From Phycisphaerae bacterium (GTDB lineage: Bacteria; Planctomycetota; Phycisphaerae; UBA1845), in the NCBI GenBank assembly GCA_029260115.1, contig JAJDDW010000013.1, positions 24,262-88,261 of the forward strand: a stretch of 64,000 nucleotides of DNA, read 5' to 3'. The translations under genes and the position numbers were made by a program. A model generated the notes under the pieces. It worked only from the letters and a program-made list of their open reading frames with translations, did no database searches and had not been told where the DNA came from. Below are positions 7,962 to 17,401 of this stretch, one piece after another; the stretch's first letter is position 1, and every line of letters begins with the position of its first letter.

Positions 7962-9104
7962 ATGACGACATCATCGCAACATCCAGAAACACTGGCCGAA
8001 CTTAGAGGGAAAATCGACGAGGTGGATCGGCAGATTATCGAATTGTTGGCTGCTCGCAATGATATTGTTACCGACATTGCCCAGTGCAAGCGGGGTGACC
8101 GCACTCCGATTCGAGACCCTCAACGAGAGCGACAGCTCATCAGCGACCGACGTGATTGGGCTAACAAGAAAAATCTATCCGGAGATTTCCTGGAAAGCTT
8201 GTATCGTCTCATTTTGTGGGGCAGTCGAGATCGACAGGCATCCCTTAAGGCTGAGCTTCCACTGACGACTGAGCCTCGCAAGGTGGCGATCGTGGGAGGC
8301 TGTGGGGCCATGGGGACTTGCATCGCCAGATTGTTTAGTGATCTTGGCCACGAGGTGCTGATTGCTGACGTTGATACGGCACTAACTCCCGCCCAGGCGG
8401 CCGCCTCAGCCGACGTGGTCATCATTAGTGTTCCTATCGAAGACACGGTAAAGGTCATTCATGACATAGGGCCTTTGGTGCGAGAATCATCGCTGCTCAT
8501 GGATGTCACCTCTATAAAAACACAGCCCGTGGAAGCGATGTTGAGCGTGACAAATGCTTCGGTCATTGGCACGCATCCTTTGTTTGGACCAACGGTACAT
8601 TCCTTGCAAGGTCAGCGGGTAGTGTTAACCAAAGGCCGTGGTGATGCGTGGTTGAGTTGGCTGGAGACCATGTTGCATGCCCGCGGCTTGGTGACGATTC
8701 AAGCGTCGCCCCGCCGGCACGACGAAGCGATGGCTATTGTGCAGGTGCTTATGCACTTTTCTACAGAAGTGATGGGTATGACGCTGGGCGCGTTGGATGT
8801 ATCAATACAAGAGACGCTCACGTTTACTTCGCCGATTTATATGATGGAAATGCTCATGACGGGTCGACATTTCGCGCAGTCTCCGCGACTGTATAGCGCA
8901 ATCCAAATGAATAACGACCTTACCCCTAAAATTGCCCAAGCATTCATTGAGTCTGCCAAGCAGCTCACTGACGTGGTGACGCGCAAGGATGCGGCTGCGT
9001 TCGAGAAGATATTTGAAAAAGTTAAAGAAAATTTTGGCTCATTCACGCAGGATGCACTTGAACAATCAAGCTTTTTGATTGATCGTATGGTTGAAAGAAC
9101 GTAG
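7962..9104 (+). CDS. tyrA: bifunctional chorismate mutase / prephenate dehydrogenase (T-protein)
   Basis: Makes 4-hydroxyphenylpyruvate for tyrosine in two steps, chorismate to prephenate and then NAD-dependent oxidative decarboxylation. Residues 1-95 are an AroQ-type chorismate mutase helical domain (LRGKIDEVDRQIIELLAARN). From ~106 a Rossmann domain begins (VAIVGGCGAMGTCIARLF), followed by the prephenate dehydrogenase helical part. At 380 residues it matches the enteric T-protein length and order. This fusion is best known from gammaproteobacteria, so finding it here points to transfer or independent fusion. It begins 40 bp after the preceding lyase gene and may be co-transcribed. Confidence 0.9.
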   Translation: MTTSSQHPETLAELRGKIDEVDRQIIELLAARNDIVTDIAQCKRGDRTPIRDPQRERQLISDRRDWANKKNLSGDFLESLYRLILWGSRDRQASLKAELPLTTEPRKVAIVGGCGAMGTCIARLFSDLGHEVLIADVDTALTPAQAAASADVVIISVPIEDTVKVIHDIGPLVRESSLLMDVTSIKTQPVEAMLSVTNASVIGTHPLFGPTVHSLQGQRVVLTKGRGDAWLSWLETMLHARGLVTIQASPRRHDEAMAIVQVLMHFSTEVMGMTLGALDVSIQETLTFTSPIYMMEMLMTGRHFAQSPRLYSAIQMNNDLTPKIAQAFIESAKQLTDVVTRKDAAAFEKIFEKVKENFGSFTQDALEQSSFLIDRMVERT

Positions 9105-9127
9105 ATGGTTATATAATGTTTGCGCAC

Positions 9128-9168
9128 AAAAAAGCATCGTGGCCACTCAAAAATCGAGCGGCCACGAT
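9128..9168 (-). terminator. Rho-independent terminator for the 9208-9813 lipoprotein
   Basis: Inverted arms ATCGTGGCC (9136-9144) and GGCCACGAT (9160-9168) form a 9 bp stem. Read on the minus strand, the stem is followed by GC and then a run of six T (complement of 9128-9133). The same hairpin may also help end tyrA on the plus strand, though the T-tract there is poor. Confidence 0.75.
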
Positions 9169-9207
9169 ACTGTTATCTTAATAAGTTATGTTGCAGTAAT
9201 CTGAGGG

Positions 9208-9813
9208 CTATGGCTTTCGGCGACCCAAGAAGCTGATGCTTATGTTTTGATTGCCTTCTGGGATATCTAGCAGGGTTACGGTCGAGACGAAATCAAACGT
9301 GCCTGTCATGACGTCGGGGTCGTTTGCGTCAAACATGCCAGTGGCGGTGGCTGTGGCGGTCGCCGCTTCTAGTCCAACGGCAAACACTGAGATGTCCGCA
9401 GCTAGCGTAAAGCCGGTGGCGTCAGATGTTTGTGCGCCAAAGGTCGCAGCCGCATACTGCAAGCCGGACTGCGCTGTGTTGTGACGCGCGCCGTCGAAGA
9501 GGATAGTGCTTCCGAAAATGTCTGCCCCCAGCGTGTTGTCGTTGAATTCCGTCAATTCGCCGTTAGGGCCAAAGGTGATAACGACGAAAGGGACACCCTG
9601 GCCATTGATCGCAGTAGTGAAGAATTCCCACGAACTATCAGCCAATGCGATAACACCACTTCCCAGCGTGGCTGTAGTTGATGTGCCATCCGGCAATTGC
9701 ACGGTAACTTCTGAAGCTAGACCATTGTTGGCAGGCCCACCGCAGCCGTTGACGGTTAAAAATGTTAAACCCATTGCCCCTACAACCAAAACACGAAACA
9801 TGTGATGCGACAT
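9208..9813 (-). CDS. hypothetical lipoprotein
   Basis: A 201-residue protein with an N-terminal signal of basic/hydrophobic type (FRVLVVGAMGLTFLTVNGC), giving a probable lipobox VNGC with Cys24. The mature part is rich in Ala, Thr, Gly and Asp, low in Cys, and predicted to be beta-rich. I do not recognise the family. It is probably anchored in the outer membrane or at the cell surface. A GGGAG about 10 bases upstream of the ATG at 9813 supports the start. It is monocistronic and ends at a clear terminator. Confidence 0.7.
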   Translation of the reverse strand: MSHHMFRVLVVGAMGLTFLTVNGCGGPANNGLASEVTVQLPDGTSTTATLGSGVIALADSSWEFFTTAINGQGVPFVVITFGPNGELTEFNDNTLGADIFGSTILFDGARHNTAQSGLQYAAATFGAQTSDATGFTLAADISVFAVGLEAATATATATGMFDANDPDVMTGTFDFVSTVTLLDIPEGNQNISISFLGRRKP

Positions 9814-10017
9814 AACTTGTGACTCCCTGTAAACCCAAAGCGAATATAATTCATCTACTCAACGTTAATGTTCCCTTAAACATCGGAAGATGTGCGTCGC
9901 GATTTACTTGTTTACATGTTTGTTTAACGACCGAAATGTATAATTGTAAATGTGGACCTGTCACGTAAAGTGACAAGATTATGGCTCTTAGATAAGTGAC
10001 TATCCTGCACCGATAAT

Positions 10018-11253
10018 TTACGATGTTTTATTATTGGCTAGTGTCGAATAATCTACGCCTGCGGGGTCGTTTATCACCGGCAAGTTAAGACGTGCGGTTT
10101 CCAGATATTTATTGGCCGTGCCGGTGTTGAACATCACCACACGATCAGTACGGGTTATCTGACCCTTTACGATAAGCTGCTCGATCGCTAAAACACACGC
10201 CGCCGCTTCGGGACAGACCGATATCCCTTCCATCGCCGTAGCCCGATACATCGTGGAGACGATATCGGTCTCCGCCACAGATACCGCCCATCCGCCGCTT
10301 TCGCGAATGGCATCGAGAATCATGAAATCACCGACCGCCGCTGGCACGCGCAGCCCGCTCGCGCAGGTATGTGCATTTTCCCAGGGTGTAGCGAATCGTT
10401 CCCCGGCTTCAAAGGCCCGGGCAATGGGTGCACAGCCATCACTTTGCACGCTGACCATTTTTGGCATGTTGTCGGCTGTGAGCCAGCCTAGCTCGCGCAG
10501 CTCGTTAAACGCCTTCCACATACCAATCAGGCCCGTACCGCCGCCGGTGGGATATACGATGACATCGGGCAAATGCCAGTTGAATTGCTCAGCCAATTCC
10601 AGCCCCATCGTTTTTTTACCTTCAATTCGATAGGGTTCTTTCAGCGTTGAGCAGTCAAACCATTTCATTTCGTTGATGCCTTGGCGTACGATTTTCCCGC
10701 AGTCTGTAATCAGTCCCTTAACCAGAAACACGTGGGCACCAGCCATGACGCATTCTATCTGGTTGATGACTGGCGTATCTTGGGGCATGAACACAAACGC
10801 CTCCATCCCAGCCCGCGCCGCATAAGCCGCCATCGCGCCGCCGGCATTTCCTGCGGTGGGAATAGCGACGCGCTGAATACCAAAATGATGGGCCATCGTA
10901 ATGGCCAGGGCTAATCCGCGACTCTTAAATGATCCGGTGGGAAGCTGAGATTCGTCCTTAATCCAAAATTGGTCCAAGCCGAATGACTGGGCAAGACGAT
11001 GCGCGGGAATCAGCGGACTCATCCCCTCACCGAGCGAAACCGGCGTTTCGTCCAGCGGCAGAGGGAGCAATTCTCGATAGCGCCAAAGCGAAGGCGCTCG
11101 AGAAGCCAATTTTTCCGGCGAAAGTACGCGCGCTATCGCTGGCAGGTCATAGCGCACCCACAGGGGACGCTCTTTATGTAGAGTCTGAATTTTATTAGCA
11201 TCCAAAGTGGTGCCGTCGATGGCTGATTCAAGATGAGTTACATAACATGACAT
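10018..11253 (-). CDS. thrC: threonine synthase
   Basis: A PLP enzyme converting O-phosphohomoserine to threonine. The 411 residues carry the fold-type II PLP motif LPTGSFKSRG with Lys110 and the glycine-rich phosphate loop PTGGGTGLIG. The N-terminal ~35 residues resemble the short zinc-ribbon-like leader of many bacterial threonine synthases but lack its cysteine pairs. Homologues also include threonine dehydratase and cysteate synthase; the overall length and the LGEGMSPL stretch favour threonine synthase. The hom and thrB genes are not in the window, so the pathway is dispersed. Confidence 0.87.
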   Translation of the reverse strand: MSCYVTHLESAIDGTTLDANKIQTLHKERPLWVRYDLPAIARVLSPEKLASRAPSLWRYRELLPLPLDETPVSLGEGMSPLIPAHRLAQSFGLDQFWIKDESQLPTGSFKSRGLALAITMAHHFGIQRVAIPTAGNAGGAMAAYAARAGMEAFVFMPQDTPVINQIECVMAGAHVFLVKGLITDCGKIVRQGINEMKWFDCSTLKEPYRIEGKKTMGLELAEQFNWHLPDVIVYPTGGGTGLIGMWKAFNELRELGWLTADNMPKMVSVQSDGCAPIARAFEAGERFATPWENAHTCASGLRVPAAVGDFMILDAIRESGGWAVSVAETDIVSTMYRATAMEGISVCPEAAACVLAIEQLIVKGQITRTDRVVMFNTGTANKYLETARLNLPVINDPAGVDYSTLANNKTS

Positions 11254-11748
11254 AGCGTACTCCCCTAGATAAATAGCCTAGCTTAACGGTCTATGCTACT
11301 TCGCTTGTTGCGAAGTGCTAGTTCGTAACGCTTCTAGTCGCCTGAGGCAAGGAAGTGCCGTTGGGAAGGCTTCAGGCCGTATTGTGGTTATTTGGCAAAA
11401 ATTACAGCTAGTACGGATTGTGGGGTAAAATCACAGTCATTTAGGATTACGCTCAAAACGAAGAGATTACGCCTAGCGTTGAAAAAGTCCGATATGTTGA
11501 TAATGGACTGGCGTATTGGGCACGGTTATTGCGAGTGAATGTTAGCGCGCTGGATTGACAGGATGAAGAAGTGGTTTAACAATACCGCCCATGAATGGGT
11601 TTTGCTTGAGTTCGTTGTGACGAAGTATTGTTGAGCGATGTGGAGCCAAGAAATTTATTTTGCGGAAATGTTCACTGGACATCGCGTTTACCTAATACTG
11701 ACACAAGCTTAACGGATCGGCTACATCGCCAAGGCGATTGAGCAACCC
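11254..11748. other. 495 bp without a recognisable gene
   Basis: This lies between divergently transcribed thrC (minus) and the HlyD-type gene (plus), so both promoters should be here. I see no frame, repeat copy or strong hairpin that can be supported. Local GATTACGC repeats at about 11441 and 11467 are too short to interpret. Confidence 0.4.
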
Positions 11749-13185
11749 ATGAACGCAACTATGCTTCGACTAACCATAAATTCTATTCTAGCTGCAGTGA
11801 TGCTCTTGGCAGGTGGTGCCGTAGCGATGATGCTTGTGGCTACGAAACCCACGGCGGCATCGTACGACAACTCGTTTTCGGCGGTGCCAGAGGTCGCGGT
11901 TATGCCTGCGACTCGTCGGTCGTTGTCTGAGCCGATTGTAGGCTATGGAAATGTTCGCCCGAAAAACCAGATTAACATTATTCCTGAAGTGAATGGTAAA
12001 CTAACCAAGGCCCACAAAAACTTAGCCCAGGGGAATATCATTCCAGAGGGCGAATTGCTTTTTGAAATTGATGACACGGTTTACAAGGCCCGCATGCACC
12101 AAGCTCAGGCAGAAGTGCGATCTTTAGAGACGGCTTTGCAGCGTCACGATCAAGAGCAGCGAAATCTTAACGAACGAATCGCCAATCTTGAAGAAATAGC
12201 TGGGATCGATCTACGGGATTACGAAACATCCAAGGCATTATACGAAGTCGACAAAGTGGGAACTTCTCGCGATATCGATTTGGTGCATCAAAAATATCTG
12301 AAACAACATGATGCCTTGGTTAGTCTGAGAAATAGCGAGGCTATGATTCCTCTGTTAAAGCTTGAGACACATGCTCAGTTAGATGCGGCTAGGGCGAGGC
12401 TCGATCAGGCTTTGCACGATTTGGAGAATACGAAAATTTTCTGTCCGTTTCGCGCTCGCGTGGAATCGGTCATTGCTCAAGAATCGCAAGTGGTCACGGC
12501 TCATTTTTCCATAGCTACACTTACGGATTTAGAGGCGTTTGAGATATCAGTGAGTGTTGATCCTCGCGATCTGCCATGGTTGGATCAATCTATCCAACCG
12601 GCTGCGCTTAAACTGGCTGATGAGCCAACCGGGCCACCTGTGGCGGTTCGATGGTCGTCGCCGAATAAGAAATTCACCTGGCAGGGTCAAGTATCTCGCT
12701 TTGAGCGTATGGACGAGACGACGCGCACGGCTCGGTTGGTGGTTGAAATTCGCGATGTGGATATGAAGGCTACTGTCGGTGTTGGCGATGACAACAGGCC
12801 TTCACTTTCGATCGGTATGTATTGTCGTGCGGATCTTCCGGCTGCTCAATTGTCAGAGGCTGTGCTGGTTCCGCGTCATGCGGTCTACGATAATCGATTC
12901 GTCTACGTGGTCGAGCTACAAGGCGATTCTAACATTGGCACGTTAGCCCGTCGTCAGGTTCCTTTGCTTCGTACTATTGGCGACGAAGTGCTTGTCGATC
13001 ATGAGGGCCGAAGCGAGCGTGATATTTGTGAGTTGCTGCCAAGCGATTTCGTAGTCACTTCACCGTTGTTGCGTCCAATCGTGGGCATGAAAGTGTCGCT
13101 ACGAAACGACATGCTAGCGAAGGCTGGCACGACTCCGGCTCAGCCTATGGTCAATCGCGTACAGCTCGTATCTCATACCGACTAA
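11749..13185 (+). CDS. HlyD/RND-type membrane fusion (periplasmic adaptor) protein
   Basis: A 478-residue adaptor that would link an inner-membrane pump to an outer-membrane channel. An N-terminal membrane anchor (~10-31) is followed by a lipoyl-like half motif (VRPKNQINIIPEVNGKL), a coiled-coil hairpin of about 100 residues (~115-225, rich in Q, L, E and R) and the returning lipoyl half (FCPFRARVESVIAQES). A beta-barrel/membrane-proximal region follows. No RND pump, ABC pump or TolC-like gene is adjacent, so the partner must be elsewhere. The start has only a weak upstream purine stretch. Directly after the stop, in the same frame, lies a sigma-54 relic (13231-13392). Confidence 0.85.
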   Translation: MNATMLRLTINSILAAVMLLAGGAVAMMLVATKPTAASYDNSFSAVPEVAVMPATRRSLSEPIVGYGNVRPKNQINIIPEVNGKLTKAHKNLAQGNIIPEGELLFEIDDTVYKARMHQAQAEVRSLETALQRHDQEQRNLNERIANLEEIAGIDLRDYETSKALYEVDKVGTSRDIDLVHQKYLKQHDALVSLRNSEAMIPLLKLETHAQLDAARARLDQALHDLENTKIFCPFRARVESVIAQESQVVTAHFSIATLTDLEAFEISVSVDPRDLPWLDQSIQPAALKLADEPTGPPVAVRWSSPNKKFTWQGQVSRFERMDETTRTARLVVEIRDVDMKATVGVGDDNRPSLSIGMYCRADLPAAQLSEAVLVPRHAVYDNRFVYVVELQGDSNIGTLARRQVPLLRTIGDEVLVDHEGRSERDICELLPSDFVVTSPLLRPIVGMKVSLRNDMLAKAGTTPAQPMVNRVQLVSHTD

Positions 13186-13230
13186 CACCCGCGTCAACTA
13201 GTTTGTCGACGCATAAGACAAAAAACATGC

Positions 13231-13392
13231 AAAGATGATAAGTTCGCAGCTAAGTTGAAAAGTGAAGGCGTAGAAATTTCACGCCGCACGGTAGCTAAGT
13301 ATCGCCAGCAGTTGAGCATCCCCTCCGCCAGTTTTAGAAATCATCTGTGCTACCACATGAGCTATAGGATGCTGACATCAGGCTTGCGCTAG
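13231..13392 (+). pseudogene. relic of the sigma-54 (RpoN) C-terminal DNA-binding domain
   Basis: Translating from 13231 gives a peptide containing SEGVEISRRTVAKYRQQLSI. This is the RpoN box (ARRTVAKYRE) in its normal context, with the preceding helix (DDKFAAKL) and the following IPS. The stretch is open back to the HlyD stop codon at 13183-13185 and runs on to TAG at 13390-13392. The first ~90% of RpoN (activator-binding and core-binding parts) is missing and there is no start codon or ribosome-binding site. It is best read as a gene fragment left by deletion or rearrangement. Confidence 0.75.
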
Positions 13393-13533
13393 GTACTCTG
13401 AACGCTGCCCATTCTCACTCAACATCTTTCCGCCGTAGTCAACAACTCATAATGTAGGTACATTGTGCCTGCGCATGGCTGTAGAGTTTACGTACATGGA
13501 ATTATTACAAACGCCTAGGTGGTTTTTCATATC

Positions 13534-14562
13534 ATGCTGAGCCGAAGATTACTTTTATTCGTGCCCGTTCTTTTTTTGTTAATTAACGGCTGCGATAGAC
13601 AAGATGAGCAGGCCTCATCAGCCCCCAAAGAACTCGTTGTCTATTACAGCATCGACGAGAGTTTCGCGCGCGAGGTTCTTGATGAATTCGAAAAGCGTAG
13701 CGGAATCAAATTGCTGCGTATTGGCGATACCGAAGCGGGTAAGACCACCGGGCTAGTCAATAAGATCATGCGTGAAGCGCAATCATCTAAGCCCCGAGCA
13801 GATGTGTTTTGGTCGAGCGAAATTTTTCAAACCATTCGTCTAGCCAGACTAGGCTTGCTCTCGCCGTATGATTCACCCGCCGCGGAGGACATTCCCTCGC
13901 CATATAAAGACCCGCAACATCGCTGGACCGCCATGGCCCTGCGCGGTCGTGTGTTGGCTTATGATCCCCAGCGCACCGAAGCTGCGGCGCTGCCCCAGTC
14001 ATGGCGCCAGTTAGCCGAGCCTAGGTATGCGGTTGATTTAGCCATCGCCAACCCGCTATTTGGCACCACCCGAGGACATGTCGCGGCCATGTTTTCGCTG
14101 TGGGGGGCCAAGCCTGCTACGGCGTTTCTTCAGGGACTCAGTGACGAGGGCGTGACCGTTGTCGATGGTAACAGCTCAGCCGTTCGGGCGTTGATCGCTG
14201 GTCAAGTGCAGTATGCTATGACCGATACGGATGACGTTTTGATGGCACAGAGAAGCGGCGCGTCTGTGGATATGCGATATTTGGATATGGGAGATGGCGG
14301 CACGTTATTTATACCCTGCACGGTAGCCCTGATTAAAGGCGGACCTCACGAGGTCCAGGCCCGCGCGTTAGTCGATTATCTCGTGAGCGGTGAAGTTGAG
14401 CGCATGTTAGCTCAGAGCGAATCACGCAATATACCTGTCCGTCAATCGCTGCGACAAAGCTTGACTATATCAATGCCCCCGTCCTCTCAGGTTGGTTACG
14501 AAGATGTCGTTGATGCCATGGACGAAGCGGTGGCCTGTGTCCGGAAAATTCTCCTAAGGTGA
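13534..14562 (+). CDS. ABC transporter substrate-binding lipoprotein, iron(III)-type
   Basis: A 342-residue extracytoplasmic binding protein of the ferric-iron/thiamine/2-aminoethylphosphonate group (SBP_bac_6/11-like). The lipoprotein signal ends in LLINGCDRQ. The mature protein begins with the typical LVVYYSIDESFAREVLDEF, and the hinge region contains ADVFWSSE. An in-frame GTG at 13519 is possible, but the ATG at 13534 starts the signal peptide better. The stop overlaps the permease start by 4 bases (GTGA), so the two are translationally coupled. The ligand is inferred from the family only; classical iron-binding tyrosines cannot be confirmed by eye. Confidence 0.82.
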   Translation: MLSRRLLLFVPVLFLLINGCDRQDEQASSAPKELVVYYSIDESFAREVLDEFEKRSGIKLLRIGDTEAGKTTGLVNKIMREAQSSKPRADVFWSSEIFQTIRLARLGLLSPYDSPAAEDIPSPYKDPQHRWTAMALRGRVLAYDPQRTEAAALPQSWRQLAEPRYAVDLAIANPLFGTTRGHVAAMFSLWGAKPATAFLQGLSDEGVTVVDGNSSAVRALIAGQVQYAMTDTDDVLMAQRSGASVDMRYLDMGDGGTLFIPCTVALIKGGPHEVQARALVDYLVSGEVERMLAQSESRNIPVRQSLRQSLTISMPPSSQVGYEDVVDAMDEAVACVRKILLR

Positions 14563-16085
14563 AAACATCCGTGATAGGTAAAGCGATCATCGGCGCAGCT
14601 TGGCTTGCATATATATGCGTTTTGATTTGGCCAACGTTCGCTTTTCTGGGGGCGATTGCGTTAGAGGCTTCTGCTGGCGACGAACTGTTCGGATCATTTT
14701 CGCGATGGCTTGGTCTGATAGGCAAAAGCGTGTGGATGGCGCTGGTTGCGACATTGGCTACGCTGGTTTTTTCTATCCCGGCTGCGGTGCTAATCGCACG
14801 AGCAAATCGATCACTCGATCGACCAGTGTTTACAGCAACGCTGTTTTCGATCGTGCTCGCGCCCCCTATGGTCTACGTGTTTGGCTGGCAGCGTTTAATT
14901 TCGGGAGTGGGTGGTTCGCCCTTAGCCTGCGTAGCGGTTTGGTCGCTTTGGGCATGGCCTATGGCGGCGGTACTGCTTGGATGGGGGTGGACGCACGTTG
15001 GCCGAAGTTCGTTCGAGGTGGCCTGGCTTCAAACTTCACGCGCCCGCGCATTGTTGCACGTTGGCTTACCAGCCATGCGACATTATATAGCTATGGTCGC
15101 CTGCTGCTGCTTTGTGTTTTTCTTTAACGAATACAGCGTGCCCCATGCTTGTGGGCTGATTGTTTATGCGACAGAATTATTGGGCTGGGCGACGAGTACG
15201 CGTGGTGCCGCAGCCGTTGTTTGGCCCGCGATACCTTCGGTTGGCGTAACTCTGCTAGCCGTCTGCACAGTACTTTGGCTGGCGGTACGTATGCCCGGTG
15301 AGCAGGCCGAATATCATCAAACTGACAACATAGTGACACCAAACGCTTTTGCAAAAGGGCTTACGCTGATCTTACTGTGCGTGTCTATTGTCGTTCCTAT
15401 CGGCGCATTGTGTGTGAAGTTATTCAGTGCGGCTGCGATGATCGAGGCGTGGCAGACTTATGACCACGACTTATTAATGTCGTTGTCCGTGGCCGGTATC
15501 GCTGGCTTGGTGTCCGTGATAATGGGGTGGGGGATCGCACATGCTACAGGGGCAGGCGGGATGGGTGTTGCGATGCGAGGGATTTTTGTATTGTCGATTC
15601 TGTTTGGGGCTGCGCCGGGTGCGCTGGTGGGAGAGACGTTCATCGCAGCTTACAACGCCGGTCCGCTCGGCTGGGTGTACGATCATTGGCCCATCGTCAT
15701 GCTAGGCAACGTCGCGCGGTTTGGCTGGATAGCTATGCTAGGCGGATATTTGTTAGCTCGCTTCGCCGACCGCGATTTACATGCCCAAGCTGGCACGGAC
15801 GGCGCGGACAGGGCTGGCATACTAGCTCAGCTGACGGTCATGATGTATTGGCCCATATGGCTAGCGCTGGGCGCAGTTGTCGCGGCTTTGTCGATGGCCG
15901 AGTTACCCACCTCAGCGATGCTACGCGTACCGGGTTTTACGCCGATGGCTCACTTAATCGTAGAAAAGTTCCATCGCTTTGAAGATGGCATGCTGGTTTC
16001 GCTGAGCGTATGGCTGATTCTGGCGTCGCTGTGCGCTGCGCTGGTGTTAGCCTTGGCCAGTATGTCCCTTCGTAGATACCGATGA
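14559..16085 (+). CDS. ABC transporter permease, FbpB/ThiP-like (duplicated)
   Basis: A 508-residue inner-membrane permease with about 12 hydrophobic segments in two repeated halves, as in FbpB and ThiP, which combine both permease halves in one chain. Each half has an EAA-like cytoplasmic loop, for example SRARALLHVGLPAMRH. The GTG start overlaps the binding-protein stop. No ATP-binding subunit follows: the next gene, 215 bp on, is the PDH E1 alpha subunit. The importer must therefore borrow an ATPase from another locus, or the operon has lost it. Confidence 0.82.
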   Translation: MKTSVIGKAIIGAAWLAYICVLIWPTFAFLGAIALEASAGDELFGSFSRWLGLIGKSVWMALVATLATLVFSIPAAVLIARANRSLDRPVFTATLFSIVLAPPMVYVFGWQRLISGVGGSPLACVAVWSLWAWPMAAVLLGWGWTHVGRSSFEVAWLQTSRARALLHVGLPAMRHYIAMVACCCFVFFFNEYSVPHACGLIVYATELLGWATSTRGAAAVVWPAIPSVGVTLLAVCTVLWLAVRMPGEQAEYHQTDNIVTPNAFAKGLTLILLCVSIVVPIGALCVKLFSAAAMIEAWQTYDHDLLMSLSVAGIAGLVSVIMGWGIAHATGAGGMGVAMRGIFVLSILFGAAPGALVGETFIAAYNAGPLGWVYDHWPIVMLGNVARFGWIAMLGGYLLARFADRDLHAQAGTDGADRAGILAQLTVMMYWPIWLALGAVVAALSMAELPTSAMLRVPGFTPMAHLIVEKFHRFEDGMLVSLSVWLILASLCAALVLALASMSLRRYR

Positions 16086-16243
16086 TGACCTCGGCGAAGC
16101 AATTATTCCTTCTGGCTTCCCCGTTTAGGTCTGTGGCTTGCAGGTCACATTATGTTTGAGGTTCGTTCGTGTGTTAGGGGTGATATCTCACGTGTGTAAC
16201 ACCTGACACGGGTGCGAAGTGGCGGATTTGTGTCGAACGATAT

Positions 16244-16271
16244 TTGCGTCTAAAGTACCCTGAAATATAGT
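16244..16271 (+). promoter_or_regulatory. possible promoter of the PDH operon
   Basis: TTGCGT (16244-16249), a 16 bp spacer and TATAGT (16266-16271) lie about 30 bp before the pdhA start. The -10 is good and the -35 is poor. Confidence 0.3.
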
Positions 16272-16300
16272 TGTGTTAGAACCGAGAGAGAGGGCTTATT

Positions 16301-17398
16301 TTGCCACGCAAAAAACTAAAATTTAAAGCAGTGATTGAATATTTGTCGATCATTGATGGCAAGGGCAAGGTTGACGAGGCCCTTGATCCCAAGCTTGATC
16401 CCAAGCTATTGCTACACATCTACCGGCTCATGCTGACTGCCCGTCGATTGGACGAGCGGTGTATCAATATGCAGCGGCAGGGGCGCATCGGCACTTATGG
16501 CCCATGTCGGGGACAAGAGGCTGCGCATTGTGCAGCGACGGTGGTGATGGAACCGGAAGATTGGGTTGTACATGCCTTCCGTGAGCCTGGCTCTTTTTAT
16601 CATCGAGGTTGGCCTTTAGAAACCGTGCTCAAGTTTTGGGGCGGTTATGAAGAAGGTTGTCGGCCACCGGAAGGCGTCAACGATACGCCGATAGCCGTGC
16701 CTATTGCCTCGCAGGTTCCCCATGCGATGGGGCTAGCTTGGGCGATGCATTGTAAAGGTGATAAACACGCGGTGCTATGCTATTGTGGAGATGGCGGTAC
16801 TAGCGAAGGCGATTTCCACGAAGCGATGAACTTTGCTGGTGTCTATAAACTTCCCTTGGTGGTGTTGATACAAAATAATCAATGGGCGATTTCGATTCCA
16901 CGAGAGAAGCAGACCGCATCCGAAACGATCGCTCAAAAAGCGATTGCTTATGGTGTTGAAGGAATCCAGGTGGACGGCAACGATCCGTTGTCAGTCTATG
17001 TGGCTACCAAAGAGGCGGTAGACAGAGCAAAGTCTGGTGGCGGTTGCACCCTAATCGAAGCGGTGACTTATCGTCTTGGCGTGCATACCACGGCTGATGA
17101 TCCTAAGAAATATCGCACGGACGAAGAAGTGGCGAAGTGGGAAAAACTGGATCCAATACCTCGATTCCAAAAATATCTCGTCGAGCGCAAGATGCTTGAT
17201 AAGACATCGATAGATAGCATGGAGAAAGAAATCTTGGCTGAGGTTGCCGGTGCGGTTGAGCGCTATGAGGCTAGCCGCGATGTCGATCCGCTAGATTGTT
17301 TTGATTATTTGTTAGCTGAAATGCCGCAGGAATTGATTGATCAACGGGCAGAATTTGCGGCTTGTATTGAGCGCGAAGGCATTGGATTGGGGCATTAA
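16301..17398 (+). CDS. pdhA: pyruvate dehydrogenase E1 component, alpha subunit
   Basis: A thiamine diphosphate-dependent subunit that decarboxylates pyruvate and passes the acetyl group to the lipoyl arm of E2. The 365 residues carry the ThDP/Mg motif beginning GDGGTSEGDFHEA and ending near IQNNQWAIS, plus the AYGVEGIQVDGND stretch typical of E1 alpha. TTG is used as start codon, backed by GAGAGAGGG about 7-10 bases upstream. It is the first gene of pdhA-pdhB-pdhC-lpd. Branched-chain 2-oxoacid E1 alpha is the main alternative; the complete operon and overall sequence favour pyruvate, but specificity cannot be proven by eye. Confidence 0.87.
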   Translation: MPRKKLKFKAVIEYLSIIDGKGKVDEALDPKLDPKLLLHIYRLMLTARRLDERCINMQRQGRIGTYGPCRGQEAAHCAATVVMEPEDWVVHAFREPGSFYHRGWPLETVLKFWGGYEEGCRPPEGVNDTPIAVPIASQVPHAMGLAWAMHCKGDKHAVLCYCGDGGTSEGDFHEAMNFAGVYKLPLVVLIQNNQWAISIPREKQTASETIAQKAIAYGVEGIQVDGNDPLSVYVATKEAVDRAKSGGGCTLIEAVTYRLGVHTTADDPKKYRTDEEVAKWEKLDPIPRFQKYLVERKMLDKTSIDSMEKEILAEVAGAVERYEASRDVDPLDCFDYLLAEMPQELIDQRAEFAACIEREGIGLGH

Positions 17399-17401
17399 AT
17401 T

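Noticed and set aside
9128..9168. Considered as a riboswitch or small RNA
   Set aside because: A single stem with a minus-strand T-tract just after a gene end is fully explained as a terminator.
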